The notes below the pieces were generated by a model. That model was not told the origin of the DNA. It worked only from the letters and a program-made list of their open reading frames with translations, and did not search any database. From the NCBI RefSeq assembly GCF_024679095.1, contig NC_066520.1:13943209-14007208 (forward strand): a stretch of DNA of 64,000 nt, in the 5' to 3' direction. Shown here piece after piece: positions 32,700-43,772 of this stretch. The stretch is from Eriocheir sinensis. Its lineage: Eukaryota > Arthropoda > Malacostraca > Decapoda > Varunidae. Numbering within the stretch: position 1 is the first letter of the stretch; each line of letters begins with the position of its first letter. A program made the position numbers and the translations under genes.

Positions 32700-33600
32700 T
32701 CTTCCCCTCTGTCTTCCTCCCGTCTTTTTATCTCCTCTGTCTTCCTTTTCCTCAATTCTCCTCTTCTTGGTCTCTTCTTTGTCTTGTTTCTCTCTTCCAT
32801 CTGTCTATTTTCCTCTTTTTTTATATTGTTTCCTTATTGCTTTTCTTGGTTACCTGTTTTCTTCCCGTCTTTTTATCTCCTCTGTCTTCCTTTTCCTCAA
32901 TTCTCCTCTTCTTGGTCTCTTCTTTGTCTTGCTTCTCTCTTCCATCTGTCTATTTTCCTCTTTTTTATATTGTTTCCTTATTGCTCTTCTTGGTTACCTG
33001 TTTTCTTCCCGTCTTTTTATCTCCTCTGTCCTCCTTTTCCTCAATTCTCCTCTTCTTGTTCTCTTCTTTATGTCCTGCTTCTCCTCTCCATCTGTCTATT
33101 TTCCTCTTTTTTATATTGTTTCCTTATTGCTCTTCTTGATTACCTGTTTTCTTCCCGTCTTTTTATCTCCTCTGTCTTCCTTTTCCTCAATTCTCCTCTT
33201 CTTGGTCTCTTCTTTGTCTTGTTTCTCTCTTCCATTTGTCTATTTTCCTCTTTTTTTATATTGTTTCCTTATTGCTCCTCTTGGTTACCTGTTTTCTTCC
33301 CGTCTTTTTATCTCCTCTGTCCTCCTTTTCCTCAGTTCTCCTCTTCTTGGTCTCTTCTTTATGTCTTGTTTCTCCTCTCCACCTGTCTATTTTCCTCTTT
33401 TTTTTATATTGTTTCCTTATTGCTCTTCTTGGTCACCTGTCTTCTTCCCGTCTTTTTATCTCCTCTGTCTTCCTTTTCCTCAATTCTCCTCTTCTTGGTC
33501 TCTTCTTTATGTCTTGCTTCTCCTCTCCATCTGTCTATTTTCCTCTTTTTTATATTGTTTCCTTATTGCTCCTCTTGGCTACCTCTTTTTTTCTTCCTCT
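32700..33600. repeat. 145-bp polypyrimidine minisatellite
   Basis: CGTCTTTTTATCTCC occurs at 32721, 32866, 33010, 33156, 33301 and 33449, giving periods of 144-148 bp and at least six copies. Each unit holds CTCTGTCTTCCTTTTCCTCA and TATATTGTTTCCTTATTGC. Because the period is one base more than a multiple of three, each plus frame cycles through all three readings of the unit and stays open. That explains overlapping frames of 434 and 539 codons. These are not membrane proteins. Confidence 0.95.
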
Positions 33601-34500
33601 CTTTGGTTTTCCCTTTTCTCCTCTTCTTGGTTTCCTCTTTTCTCCTCTTTTTGGCTTCTCTTCTTTGTTCCTCTTTTCGCATCTTTTTGGCTTCTTCTCT
33701 TCTTGTTTTTTTCTTTCCTCCTATTCTTGGTTTTTTCCTTTTTCCTCTTCTTGGGTCCCTTTTTTCTTTTCTTTTTTGGCTTCTTCTCTTCTTGTTTTTT
33801 TCATCTCGTTTTTTCTACTCTTCTTGTTTTTCTCTTTTCTACTCTTCTTGATTTCCTCTTTTCTACTCTTCTCGGTTTCCTCTCTTTTCATATACTTCAT
33901 CTCCTCTCTTTATTATCGTTTATGTATGCCTCTCCTCTACCTCCTTTCTACTTCTTCTTTTGTCTTTTTATGTCTCCTTTTTTTCTCATTATTGGTCTCT
34001 TCTTTATTTCAGTACAGCTTCTCTTTTTCTCTCACTTTCGCTTCTACTCTTATCATCTCGGCGACCTCTGCTCTTCTCGGTCCTGTCTCCGTATAGCTTC
34101 TCTTATTTCAACTTCTCTCTTTATCTCTTTTATTAATTCAGTTTCCTCTCCTTTGTTTTCGATCTCTACTCCTAAACCTTGTGACCTCTTCTCTTTTCCT
34201 CTTTCTCTTCTGTTTTCTCCTGTCATGGATCTCCTTTCTCTTACTCCTTTTCTTTTTCCTGCTTTTCCTTTCCTTTTCAGTCTTCGATCAGGTTTCTCAT
34301 TCATCTTTTCTTTTATACTTCTTGGTCTCCTTTCCTCTCTCTTCTTTTCTTCTTCTGTAATTTCTCTTCATGACCTCAAGTTTTAATTTCGTACGGATAT
34401 CCCTGTTTTTAGTTTTCGTTGATTTTTTTCTTGTCTTTCTTGTTTTCTTTGTATCTTCTTTCTTTACCGTCTCTTTCTTTTCACCTCATCCCTTTTTCTT
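33601..34500. repeat. T/C-rich low-complexity DNA
   Basis: Decaying copies of CTCTTCTTGGTTTC-type units, then general pyrimidine-rich DNA. Confidence 0.75.
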
Positions 34501-34613
34501 TTTCAACTAAAGAGAGATTCCACGCTTCTGACAGATCATATATACTTTTTTTCTGTAACCCTGCTCGTATGTTTGTTGCTTTATGTCTTATCAGTATGGT
34601 TTTTTTTCACTTT

Positions 34614-34618
<5 letters not shown>

Positions 34619-34661
<43 letters not shown>
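34619..34661. repeat. (AC)n microsatellite
   Basis: About 21 AC units. Confidence 0.97.
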
Positions 34662-34752
34662 AGCTTTAGGTCAAGAAAATGCAAAACAAGAAAAAAAACA
34701 TGTCTTAAAGATAAAAAAAAGCATGAAGGAAGAATGCTGTGAAACTAATGGA

Positions 34753-34754
<2 letters not shown>

Positions 34755-34822
<68 letters not shown>
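34755..34822. repeat. (AC)n microsatellite
   Basis: 34 AC units, 93 bp after the previous (AC)n. Confidence 0.98.
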
Positions 34823-34823
<1 letters not shown>

Positions 34824-34868
34824 GATCGCCCGTCACTTGTGGCCAAAAAATCGGTGTTTGCACATGCG

Positions 34869-34911
34869 CGGCGGGGCGGGTCGGGGCGGGGTCGGGGCGG
34901 GTCGGGGCGGC
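34869..34911. repeat. (GGGGCGGGTC)n GC-box array
   Basis: Four tandem GGGGCGGGTC-type units, each containing a GC-box core GGGGCGG. It could bind Sp/KLF factors or form G-quadruplexes. Confidence 0.85.
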
Positions 34912-34954
34912 AGTAAACAGTGTGTAATCAGTGTGTAGGAATCGGGTTACACGG

Positions 34955-34968
34955 GCGACATCTGCTGG
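34955..34968 (-). promoter_or_regulatory. CTCF-like site
   Basis: The minus strand reads CCAGCAGATGTCGC, 13 of 14 positions of the CTCF core consensus CCASYAGRKGGCRS. It lies next to the GC-box array. Prediction from motif only. Confidence 0.3.
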
Positions 34969-35106
34969 CGACACCACACACCTCTCCCTCCCCCCCTTCC
35001 CCCTTTTCCTTTCCCCTTCTTCTTTCCCTCCTTTCTTTATTTCTTCCGTTTCTTTCTTTCGTTCGTCCTCCGCTCCCTTCTTCCCATGCGCTCTCTGACC
35101 TCTAAG

Positions 35107-35108
<2 letters not shown>

Positions 35109-35136
<28 letters not shown>
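35109..35136. repeat. (CA)n microsatellite
   Basis: About 14 CA units, flanked by pyrimidine-rich DNA from 34980 to 35640. Confidence 0.95.
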
Positions 35137-35140
<4 letters not shown>

Positions 35141-35671
35141 CGCAACTGCAGTCTTTTCTTCCTATTCCTTTCTTCTCTGTCGCTTTTCTTTCTCTCACTT
35201 TTGCTAATTTTCCTTCTTTCTCTCTTCTCTCTTTTGTTTTATCCCATTTTATCTCCTTTTCCACTCTCCGTCATGTTTTATACTTCCCTTCTCTTTTTCT
35301 TTCCCTCCCTTCTCATACTTTTCCTTCCCTTCTCTTTTCTTTTCATCCTTCTTTCTTCCGTTCCCTCCTCCTCCTCCTCAATCACAATCCATACACACAC
35401 AAACACCTCCTCCCCCCTTTCCTTTTCTTTCGTTCGGTTACCATCGCCTTCGTTTTCTCCCTCCCTCGCTCTTTTCTTTCGTTTGTTATCTTCTGAATCC
35501 GTCTGGCTGCCTGTTTGTTCCCCCTTTATCACCCTCCCTCTATATCTCATTCCCACACCCACACACATACCCCCCCACACACACATATCGCCCCCCACAC
35601 ACATACCCCCCTACGCACCATCATCCATATTTTGTCATCCATATATGCTTTGATCCAACTAACTACGCTTT

Positions 35672-35774
<103 letters not shown>

Positions 35775-36281
35775 AGGGTTTTAACATATATTTTTCTGTT
35801 TTTTTCTTTTTCCGCCTTCCAGTAGTTTCCTTTTACTAATACTCTATAATCGTATCCTTTTCCCCTCCTTCAATCTCATCTTTCCCTTATCCTTCCTCTA
35901 TCATTTCCTTTGTCTTTCCTTCCTTTTCGTAACCTTGTTGTTCCTCAAAACATTCATTTTCTCTTTTATTTTTACCTCTCTTTATTCTTTTATTATTTTG
36001 TTTACCTTCTTTTTTTTTCCCTTTTTTTCCCGTTTTCCACAAATTCACGAACACAAAGAGTGCGAGTAATAAAAAAAAGAAATGAAGGGGAGAACAAACG
36101 AGGAAAGGAAGAAGGGTGAGGAAAGAGTGGGAAAAAAAGGGTTAGGGAGAAAAGGGTGAAAAAAAAACCAGACGAAGATGCTGTTTGGGATCTTTATGTG
36201 AATGGTGTTGTGTTGCTCTCCATTTACAGGGAATCTCTTATGAAACGGTTCTATCATTAGTGGATTATCCTTTTTTTGTAG

Positions 36282-36283
<2 letters not shown>

Positions 36284-36332
<49 letters not shown>

Positions 36333-36367
36333 GAATAGATGTGGTTGTGTGGGGGGTGGGGGGAGGG

Positions 36368-36422
<55 letters not shown>
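36284..36422. repeat. Paired (TG)n microsatellites
   Basis: TG runs at 36284-36331 and 36371-36422 are separated by a 39-bp G-rich spacer. Confidence 0.97.
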
Positions 36423-36425
<3 letters not shown>

Positions 36426-36975
36426 ACCCTCTCTGAACCATATTCATTTATGTATATCGGTTATAAGTTTTCCCTATATAGAATACTCTTCTTTTTATTT
36501 TTTTTTTACCTTACTCAGTATCATTTTCTTCTATGATCCTCTATGTATCTTCTGTTAAGTATCTTTTATTTATCTTTCGTCTTTTTGTCTTTTTTACTCA
36601 ATGTATATTTCTGTTTGTATGAAAATTTACCGTAGACTGAAAATATGATGCTTGTATAGGTTAGACCGTGTTGAGGGAATGAAATGAAAGAAGAAAGAGA
36701 CGCGATTTCAAGTGTCTGTAATATCTTTTATACCAATTAGATTTACTTTCTTTAAGCTTCTGATAATACGAGACTTTTCATCTAGTGGTCGACTTTGGTG
36801 CAGAGGAAAGGATGTTTATTCGAAGGATTATGAAAGATATGAACGTGGGAAGGAAGATGGCGACGGCTTGGCGGGTCCGCTGATTATACTGGTAATTGTG
36901 ATGATGATGGCAATGATGATGACGATGATAGGTTATGGTAGTGGTTATGATGGTTAGTTTATGGCATGTGTTCAG
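36423..36975. other. AT-rich unique DNA
   Basis: No gene recognised. A GATGATGG repeat lies at about 36900-36935. Confidence 0.45.
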
Positions 36976-36977
<2 letters not shown>

Positions 36978-37010
<33 letters not shown>

Positions 37011-37042
37011 GTACACACACACACACACACGTACAGACACAC
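36978..37042. repeat. (CT)n/(CA)n compound microsatellite
   Basis: CTCTCT, then CA units interrupted twice by GTACA. Confidence 0.95.
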
Positions 37043-37103
37043 AATATATACATGCTTTTAGGGTCAATTAAGGCGTCAGGTTGCTTTAGTCTAGCGTATG
37101 ATT

Positions 37104-37107
<4 letters not shown>

Positions 37108-37155
<48 letters not shown>
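37108..37155. repeat. (CT)n microsatellite
   Basis: About 23 CT units. Confidence 0.97.
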
Positions 37156-37157
<2 letters not shown>

Positions 37158-37980
37158 AATGGTTCTCATATATACGTATTGTTATATTTTTTTAGGTCTA
37201 CGCAAAGCTGGGCGCCCCTAAGAACGAATTGAGGTGGTAAGGACACATTCTTCGTTATTGTTATTTATTTACGTCAATTTTCAACGTATGCCACAATTCC
37301 TCTTTTCGGTTTTCTTACCTTACCTTCCTCTCTTACTTCAAGTTCCCTCTCCTACTTCCTACTTACCTTACCTTCCTGCCTTACCTCACCTTCGTTCTCT
37401 TCTTTCCCATTCACCTTACCTTCCTCTATAACCTCACCTTTCCTCTTTTCCTTTCTATTACTTTACCTTATTTTCTTTTGTTTACCTGTTATTGGAAAGG
37501 GGAAACTTGCCTTGAAAATTGCAGATCAGAAGAAGCCTCGTAAAAAAGGTGAGATAGTCTTTGCTCGTTTATCAGTGTTTTTTATATGATTCTCTTCATG
37601 GTACTGTTTCTGTTTTTGTATTATTTTTATCGTCATTATTTTTTACTACGTCTAAATATACTATGACTCATATCCTGGTTCCGTTCCTGCTGTTGGGGTC
37701 GTTGTATATTTATTTTTCTACTTATTTTTCGTTGTCATTACTTGTCTTGCTCTTATTGTTTTTCAAGGCCCAAGTTCTCAAACATTTCTGGGCTCACACC
37801 CCCACATTTGATAAGGCTTTCGTAGAGGTCGTGGATATTGCCTAATGATAGTTTGACAAGGCTTCTGCACCATGAATGTGAAAAAAACTCATGATAATTC
37901 GCTTAGTCTCTTTTATAACCTCTGAAAATAATTGATGCGAGAGCCGAAAGCATCTGGGAACACACACATATACACACACA
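37156..37980. other. Unique DNA, no gene recognised
   Basis: Contains a CTTACCTTCC-rich part (37310-37460). At 37760-37850 there is high-complexity sequence that may belong to an unrecognised dispersed repeat. The 94-codon plus frame (37561-37845) is not supported. Confidence 0.45.
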
Positions 37981-37988
37981 TGTCTTAC

Positions 37989-38047
37989 CTTCCTATCTCG
38001 GCCCCAAGCGGTGACGTGGTGGTCGGGGCGGCGAAAGTGTCGTGCAT
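37989..38047 (-). CDS. Candidate first coding exon
   Basis: On the minus strand an ATG (38047-38045) in the context AAACCATGC opens MHDTFAAPTTTSPLGAEIG. It runs straight into AAG|GTAAGA (donor at 37988-37983), a near-perfect 5' splice site. The next roughly 120 bp upstream on the minus strand, to about 38170, is CpG-containing, high-complexity sequence that would suit a 5' UTR. Codon use is GC-rich against AT-rich neighbours. No downstream exon was recognised below 37983, and the N-terminus matches no family I know. A chance occurrence of ATG, 19 open codons and a strong donor is possible. Confidence 0.3.
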
Positions 38048-38215
38048 GGTTTCAGTTAGTTATCCTCTCGGTGTCTGCGGAGGATATTGCTGCTGAGTGG
38101 TGAGTGGTGACTGGTGCTGAGCAGACGCTGGGGAGAGGGAACCCAGTTGTGGCATTGCTCAGGGAGGAGGGAGAGGAATAAAGGGAGCTCGGAGTGACTG
38201 TTATGGTGTGGCGGA
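38048..38215 (-). promoter_or_regulatory. Possible 5' UTR/promoter of the 38.0 kb exon
   Basis: High-complexity, moderately CpG-rich DNA directly upstream (minus direction) of the candidate start codon. It contrasts with the AT-rich DNA beyond 38220. No TATA box seen. Confidence 0.25.
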
Positions 38216-39500
38216 TATTGACTTTACACGTTTATTGGTCTAATTGTGTATGTACAAAATATCTACCAAGACCAAGAGACTCACACAATCACATTACGAA
38301 GCTTTGTTAATGTAAAGAGCTTTTGTTTTCCCTAAATTTACTTATTCACTCAAAAATATTCAGTTCTAAAGCAGAACATCAAGTATTTCGAAAGTGAGAC
38401 AAAACACACGCTATTTGTTGTTATCAGCGTCCATTCCCTTTGGTTTTCGTTCTTTCTCCATTCTTTCGTTCAGAAGGTAGACGGTATTTATAATGGCAAC
38501 TGTTCTTTTTTTTCTTTTCTTGCTCCATGAGCAGCGGTATCAAAAAATCAAAGTCGTTTCCTAATAAAATCCCTGATTAATTTTTTTTATATATAATAAA
38601 ACAAAAAAAAAAAAAAAATAAAATCCTCAGATTTTACGCTAGGACACACACATCACCAAATGCAGAGATATAATTTATATTTTCAGAATAGCAGCAGCAT
38701 TTATACTGCCGAAATAGCTACTTATTTTTTTTATTTAGTGCAATTTTTTACGTAGTTTTTAACATCTAAAATCACTTAATTTTCATTAGAAACTTAATAC
38801 TTGAGGAAAGCATGCAAACATCTTAATTTATTTTACAAAACAAAAATATTCATTTTCTTTTCTCTAATCACAAACTTATTTTGATGAATTCCGATGTCAC
38901 TACGTTAGCAGCACATCTTCTTGGCTATCTGGCCGTCCCTGAACAATCAGAACAACCTTTTGGCCGGTTATCATACATTTTACGTAAATATTTAAACCTA
39001 AAGTTAAGAAAATTTGCGTTTTTTTACAAAACGTTTTCAAAGTGCACGCATGGTGCTTTATTATATAGTTACCTTGAATCCTCAACCAAATCAGAGAGAG
39101 ACACTCCTGCCTGCTTGTGCAAAACTAAACTGATTTCGTCCTGTTTCCTTTAATGAAATAGTAAGAACGCAGAGGCAGAGTTGTTTGAAAGAAAGTCGTT
39201 TGTCTTCGTTGTGTGTGATGAAACTCTTGGGATAAACTTACGCCATTTCCTCTGTGTCGGGCGCGGGTGAGAAACTACAGGCGGAGGAAGTTAACGTTTC
39301 AGGATAGTTAGTTAATCGTGTCAGCAACTCCATAACTTTATCAATCCCTGGCTCTCTCAACATTTCTCTGCAATCATCTTACCTGCATTTATTTTTACTT
39401 TATTTCGTTGTTTTTTACACATTCATCGACTCGTCTAAAATTCATCCCTTTTATTTCTTGAGTGTAAATGAAATGTAAAAAATAGAAATGGGAATATTTA
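38216..39500. other. AT-rich unique DNA, no gene recognised
   Basis: About 1.3 kb of non-repetitive AT-rich sequence with A and T runs (38580-38625). Frames on both strands near 38881-39153 are not recognised. It could be intron of the candidate gene or intergenic. Confidence 0.5.
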
Positions 39501-39730
39501 TAATTAAAGTTGAGAATTGAGGAAAGAGAAAAGAAGGAAGATATGAGATTCAGAAACAAAAGGGAGGGAGAATAATATACGGATAAAAATAGAGATAGAA
39601 AGGAAGATGTGAAGATTATAATAATTTAAGGGAGAATATACAGAAAAGGAAGATGGAGGAAGACAAACAGTAAAGAAGGAAGATATGATGTTCAGAAACG
39701 AAGGGAGGGAGAATATACAGAGAAGAAAAT
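39500..39730. repeat. About 143-bp purine-rich duplication
   Basis: GAAGGAAGATATGA(G/T) with TTCAGAAAC and GGGAGGGAGAAT occurs at about 39533 and 39676. Confidence 0.75.
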
Positions 39731-39884
39731 GGGCACAAATAACGTCACATGTAACGAAAACGTAAAAATAAAAGAGAAGCGAAAGAAGCGAAAAAGAGGA
39801 ATTACCGTAAACAGACAAGACTGGGGAAGGAAAACCAGCATGAAAAACGATATATATGGAAGGGACGACTGCAGTAAAAAGACG

Positions 39885-39885
<1 letters not shown>

Positions 39886-39952
<67 letters not shown>
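39886..39952. repeat. (GT)n microsatellite
   Basis: About 33 GT units. Confidence 0.98.
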
Positions 39953-39955
<3 letters not shown>

Positions 39956-40011
39956 TTCGTTAAAAAAAGGCGTGAAATATAGAAGGAAAGGGAAGTCAGG
40001 ATGGGCGATGT

Positions 40012-40290
40012 AGATGGGGGGATGGAGGGAAGGGAGGAAGAAAGGGAGGGAAGGGAAGGGAAGGGAAGGGAAGGGAGGGAAGTATAGATGGAAGGGAGGG
40101 AAAGAAGGAAGGAAGGGAGAAAAGTAAAGATGGAAGGGAGGAAAGGAAAAAAGGGAAGTATAGATGGAAGGAAGAAAGTAAGGGAGGGAAAGAAGGGAGA
40201 GGAGGAGGGAAGTATAGATGGAAGGAAAAAGGGAAGGGACGTAGGGAAGGCAGGACGGAAGGGGGGGAGGGAGGGAGGAAGGGAGGCAGG
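40012..40290. repeat. Polypurine minisatellite with TATAGATGGAAGG units
   Basis: AAGTATAGATGGAAGG or close variants at about 40080, 40126, 40156 and 40208, embedded in (GGGAA)n and (GGAG)n. Confidence 0.88.
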
Positions 40291-40409
40291 GAGGGCGTGG
40301 AGCGTGATTCAGTGGCTAATGTGGCCGTGATGGAGGGGCGGCGCGCTATCCCGGCATTACCTCCAGCGATAACAGCCCGTCTGCCCTCCGTCACGTCGCG
40401 GTATGTGGG

Positions 40410-40695
40410 GGGGGGGGCACGAGGGGAAGGAGAGAGAGAGGTGAAGGCGAAGAGAAAGAGCGGACGGGAAATCAGACGTCGAAAGTAACATGTCGTGAAA
40501 GAGGGAGTGACGGAATGTTGTTTAGTTAGAGCGAGACATGACTTTAATCGGCGTGGTTTTAAGGCAATCTATCTTTGTTGATATTTAAGGCGGACAGTGC
40601 CAGAGATGCGTTAGAGGGTGAGAAAATAGCAGTGTTGTCATGAGCAGCCGAACAAGACAGCCACAGCGAAATGACTGACTGTTTTGCTTTATTTT
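40410..40695. other. Unique DNA, no gene recognised
   Basis: Follows a CpG-containing island (40290-40410). No frame of interest. Confidence 0.4.
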
Positions 40696-41025
40696 TCTCC
40701 TCATTTTGTTCACGTTTTTCTGACTGTATTTATGTCATTGGCTGGTGCTGGTAGGTCTGTTGGGAGTGTTATGAATGTGTGGTGGTGGTGGTGGTGGGGG
40801 GGGGGGGGGGGGGGCTGAGTGAAGACAGGTTTAAAATATGTGAAAAAATAATGGATATCACTTTCTCTCCTCATTTTGTTCACGTTTTTCTGACTGCACT
40901 TATGTCATAGGCTGGTGCTGGTAGGTATTTTGGGGGTGTTATGAATGTGTGGTGAGGGGGGGGGGGACGCTGAGTGAAGACTGGGGTTTAGAATATGTGA
41001 AAAAAAATGGATATCAGCAAACCCT
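40696..41025. repeat. 170-bp tandem duplication with internal G runs
   Basis: TCTCCTCATTTTGTTCACG starts at 40696 and again at 40866. Each copy holds GGCTGGTGCTGGTAGGT and a G run followed by GCTGAGTGAAGAC. The first copy has a 19-base G run (40796-40814). The second copy's run is shorter, so G-run length is the main difference between copies. Confidence 0.92.
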
Positions 41026-41270
41026 TATACGCATCCAAAAACCTGCGCGTACATAGTGACGCAATTTATATGGCTGCATTTTCTGTTTACGGACTAATAC
41101 GGACCTTACTGAAGTATATGGCGCCATGTGGGAGGGAGTACCTTTATGCTAGGAACATTTTACTTGCGTAGCGGTCTGAGATCATGTGCCTAATAACCCT
41201 TTCAACTTGGGCATATATAAGACGTAGTAAAAGAGTGCTCGGTAAGGGAATGTTTGGGGCATACACTATT
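41026..41270. other. Unique DNA, no gene recognised
   Basis: High-complexity sequence preceding a SINE core. No supported frame. Confidence 0.4.
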
Positions 41271-41271
41271 C

Positions 41272-41303
41272 CTGCGCGTGGGCTCGGTGCTCATCTCCGT
41301 CGC
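41272..41303 (-). mobile_element. SINE fragment (conserved core)
   Basis: Minus-strand reading gives GACGGAGATGAGCACCGAG then CACGCGCAGG, matching the cores at 14003-14045 and 17246-17278. No tRNA-like head is seen nearby. Confidence 0.5.
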
Positions 41304-41329
41304 AAAGAAGAGTAAAAAATGATACACAC

Positions 41330-41640
41330 GGTTTGACAGAAGCTTCTACGCACTCATCCAGCTCTGACACGGTCGCCTCTTCCCTTTTATCCGCCAGCCA
41401 CATGCCCTGGGCCGAAGAAAGGGCTGTCAATAACACTGTCCGGCCCGTTTGTTGGTGCCGCTGCCGCCTCCGTTGTTACCCTGCAGCGCACCGGCCGCGG
41501 AGTGATGCAGGTGACAGGCTCGGGGCAGCATGACGTGTTTGTTCTCCCTGGCCTCGGCGCTGCTATTGAGTGGCGGCGCGGTGGTGCAAACAACTGACCA
41601 ACACTTCAACATCTGTCGCCCTCACTAGCACTTCGGCTCC
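41330..41640. other. CpG-rich high-complexity segment
   Basis: GC-rich unique DNA with open frames of 60-70 codons on both strands, none recognised. It could be an exon-containing or regulatory island. I cannot decide from sequence alone. Confidence 0.35.
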
Positions 41641-41857
41641 GTCTTGTAACGTGAAGAGGCGGGATGACAGCGAAGATACGTACACATTAAGGCCACGAAT
41701 GCACCTCTTTGATCAGGGTGAATTTGCTCCCTCTAAACGTGAAGGGAGAAAATATAAATACAGAGATGTCCGTAAAAATTAACGCAATAACGCATCTTCT
41801 TGCTCAAGGCGAGTTTTAGTTTCAAGCAATACATGCAACACTTGTTTTCTTCCCTCT

Positions 41858-41891
41858 TTACCCTTGAACTGTCTCCTTGACTGTAAAAAAT
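41858..41891 (+). mobile_element. LINE/SINE 3' tail fragment
   Basis: CCCTTGAACTGTCTCCTTGA followed by CTGTAAAAAA, a decayed copy of the shared tail seen at 43845-43888 and, inverted, at 27884-27911. Confidence 0.5.
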
Positions 41892-41899
41892 GACCGTTG

Positions 41900-42430
41900 A
41901 CGCTTTGGTTATTAGGGTCATCAAATATTTACCACTCTAGAAATAGTAAAAACTGATATTTGCTATTTTGAATTAATCTCATTATTTAAGTAAGCACAGA
42001 AGTGGATTAATTATGGAGTCTTGCAACATAATCCCGGTTAGTATCCTTAAAGATGACTTGAAGCGCCACTGTCCTTGATTTCTCCCGCTGTTACTCAAAT
42101 TTAAGGTTGTCACTTTTCACTGGCTCGCCACTCCTTCGTAAACAGACAAATACACCCAGACAGAGCGAAGGCACATCACTAAAGCAGTGCAATCGAGAGG
42201 CCTGACACTGTCTCTAAGGGTAACGCTTAAGAAGAAACTGAGTCATAGTGATATTAGGTTTAGGAACAATGATCTAATGCAGTTGTTAATACACATAAGT
42301 AAATCCACAAACGTTCTTGGCCGGATTACACAACACAGGGTTTGCCTCAAGGAAAATACCCCAACCCTAATGTGATTTCCCGGCGGGCTTGCCATCACAC
42401 TTAATAAGAAAACCACGGGAAAGACACACC
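41900..42430. other. Unique DNA, no gene recognised
   Basis: Mixed sequence, no supported exon. Confidence 0.45.
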
Positions 42431-42434
42431 ATCC

Positions 42435-42990
42435 TAGCCTGGACGGAATGGTTAGTGGTTCAATTAGGAAGAGATGGAGGGAATGAGATAGAGCACCCTA
42501 ATCTATCGCACGACTCTAGGTTAAGATGCTACAGAGGCGAAGACTAGAAGGAGAATGTAACACTGTTCTAGTCTTGACGCAATAATTGGTGGTTGAATTA
42601 GGTATAATATTGAAGGTAATGGAAAGGTAAAGTTGGGAGCAGAGGAGCAAGATGGAAAAGCGTAACCTAGCACACGACTCTAGATTAAGATGCTGAAGGT
42701 AAAGAGTAGAAGACAGACACTATTCTAGCCTTGACGAAATAGTTAGTGCATAAATCAGGAAGTGACGGGCGCAAGGCAGAGAAGCATAATCAAGCACTCG
42801 ACTTTAGACTATACGATGTTTCAGAGGCAAAGAGCAGAAGGCGAATATTAGAGATGCCGCGGATGGAATGGATAGTTGTTAAATGAGACAGAGAGTTGAA
42901 AGGAGTAAGATAGAAAAGCGTAATTTAGCACACGTCTCAAGATTAAGATGTTAGAGGCAAAGAGTAAAAGGCCAATGTTAGAGAGGCCGC
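42435..42990. repeat. Old, diverged 125-165-bp tandem repeat, four copies
   Basis: CACGACTCTAG-type motifs with a following TTAAGATG occur at about 42508, 42672, 42795 and 42929. Each is followed by GGCAAAGA(G/C)TA(G/A)AAGG and preceded by GACG(G/C)AAT-(A/G)TTAGTGG. Copies differ strongly in length and sequence. Confidence 0.8.
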
Positions 42991-43290
42991 GGACTGTTTA
43001 GGTTTGAGCGCAGCCTTCCTGAGGGCGGGTGCTCTTGTGATGAAGGCCGCCGACCACTCGTGTGTAGAGGCCCGCAGTGTTTCCCTGAGTGTACGCGCTG
43101 CCCCAGACCCCCTCTAACCAACCTCTAGCCCTCCTCCAGTCCCCTCCATCCCCCTACTTCTGTTCCGCCACCTGGCACGTGTAGTTGACGGTACAGGTGG
43201 CTCCCTCATCGCTAGGGTTGTCGGTAAATGAGTCAGTCTTTTGTGAGTAGCCAAGGAATAAGCATGCGATTATTTGAACAGCGACTAGTG
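42991..43290. other. Unique GC-richer DNA
   Basis: No gene recognised. No repeat evident. Confidence 0.4.
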
Positions 43291-43294
43291 TTCA

Positions 43295-43480
43295 CAGAAT
43301 ACCAAGTCAAGCCAAACCCAACGTGACCTAGATTAGCATACACGAACCACGCTTGTCCTGACCAAACTTAACTAACCAAACAAAACCTGATCTAGCACGA
43401 GCAAACCAAGATTAACCAAACCAAATGTAACGTCTACCTAAGCTAACCCAAATAAACCAAACTAATTCCAACTTAACCCG
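43295..43480. repeat. Degenerate AACC/CCTAA-like repeat
   Basis: Many scattered AACCAAAC, ACCTAG and TAACC motifs without a clean period, looking like mutated telomere-type (CCTAA)n. Confidence 0.6.
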
Positions 43481-43772
43481 GTAGCTGGGGGGGTGTGTTT
43501 TTTTAGGTTAGGTTAACCCCCTAAAAAAAAAATTAAGAAATTAAACATCACTCACCACTGACGCATTTATAATATATATATATAACATCTATTTTGTCAT
43601 CATCTATTTTCATCTATTTATATCATGGCAGATCTTGGCATTTGGCCCATCACTGGTACACGGTAAAGCCACAAATTTGGCCCGTCGCTGTTAACGGGTT
43701 AACCCATCCAATTTCTAACTAGATCAAAGTTCACCTAGCGTATACTCAACAAATCCACCACAACCTAGCACA

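Noticed and set aside
32767..34386. 539-codon plus frame, hydrophobic, looks like a multi-pass membrane protein
   Set aside because: It is the translation of a 145-bp polypyrimidine minisatellite and flanking T/C-rich DNA. All three plus frames are open in the same way.
41333..41612. Short CpG-rich frames on both strands as gene candidates
   Set aside because: Open on both strands with no splice signals or family motif. Kept only as an undecided CpG-rich segment.
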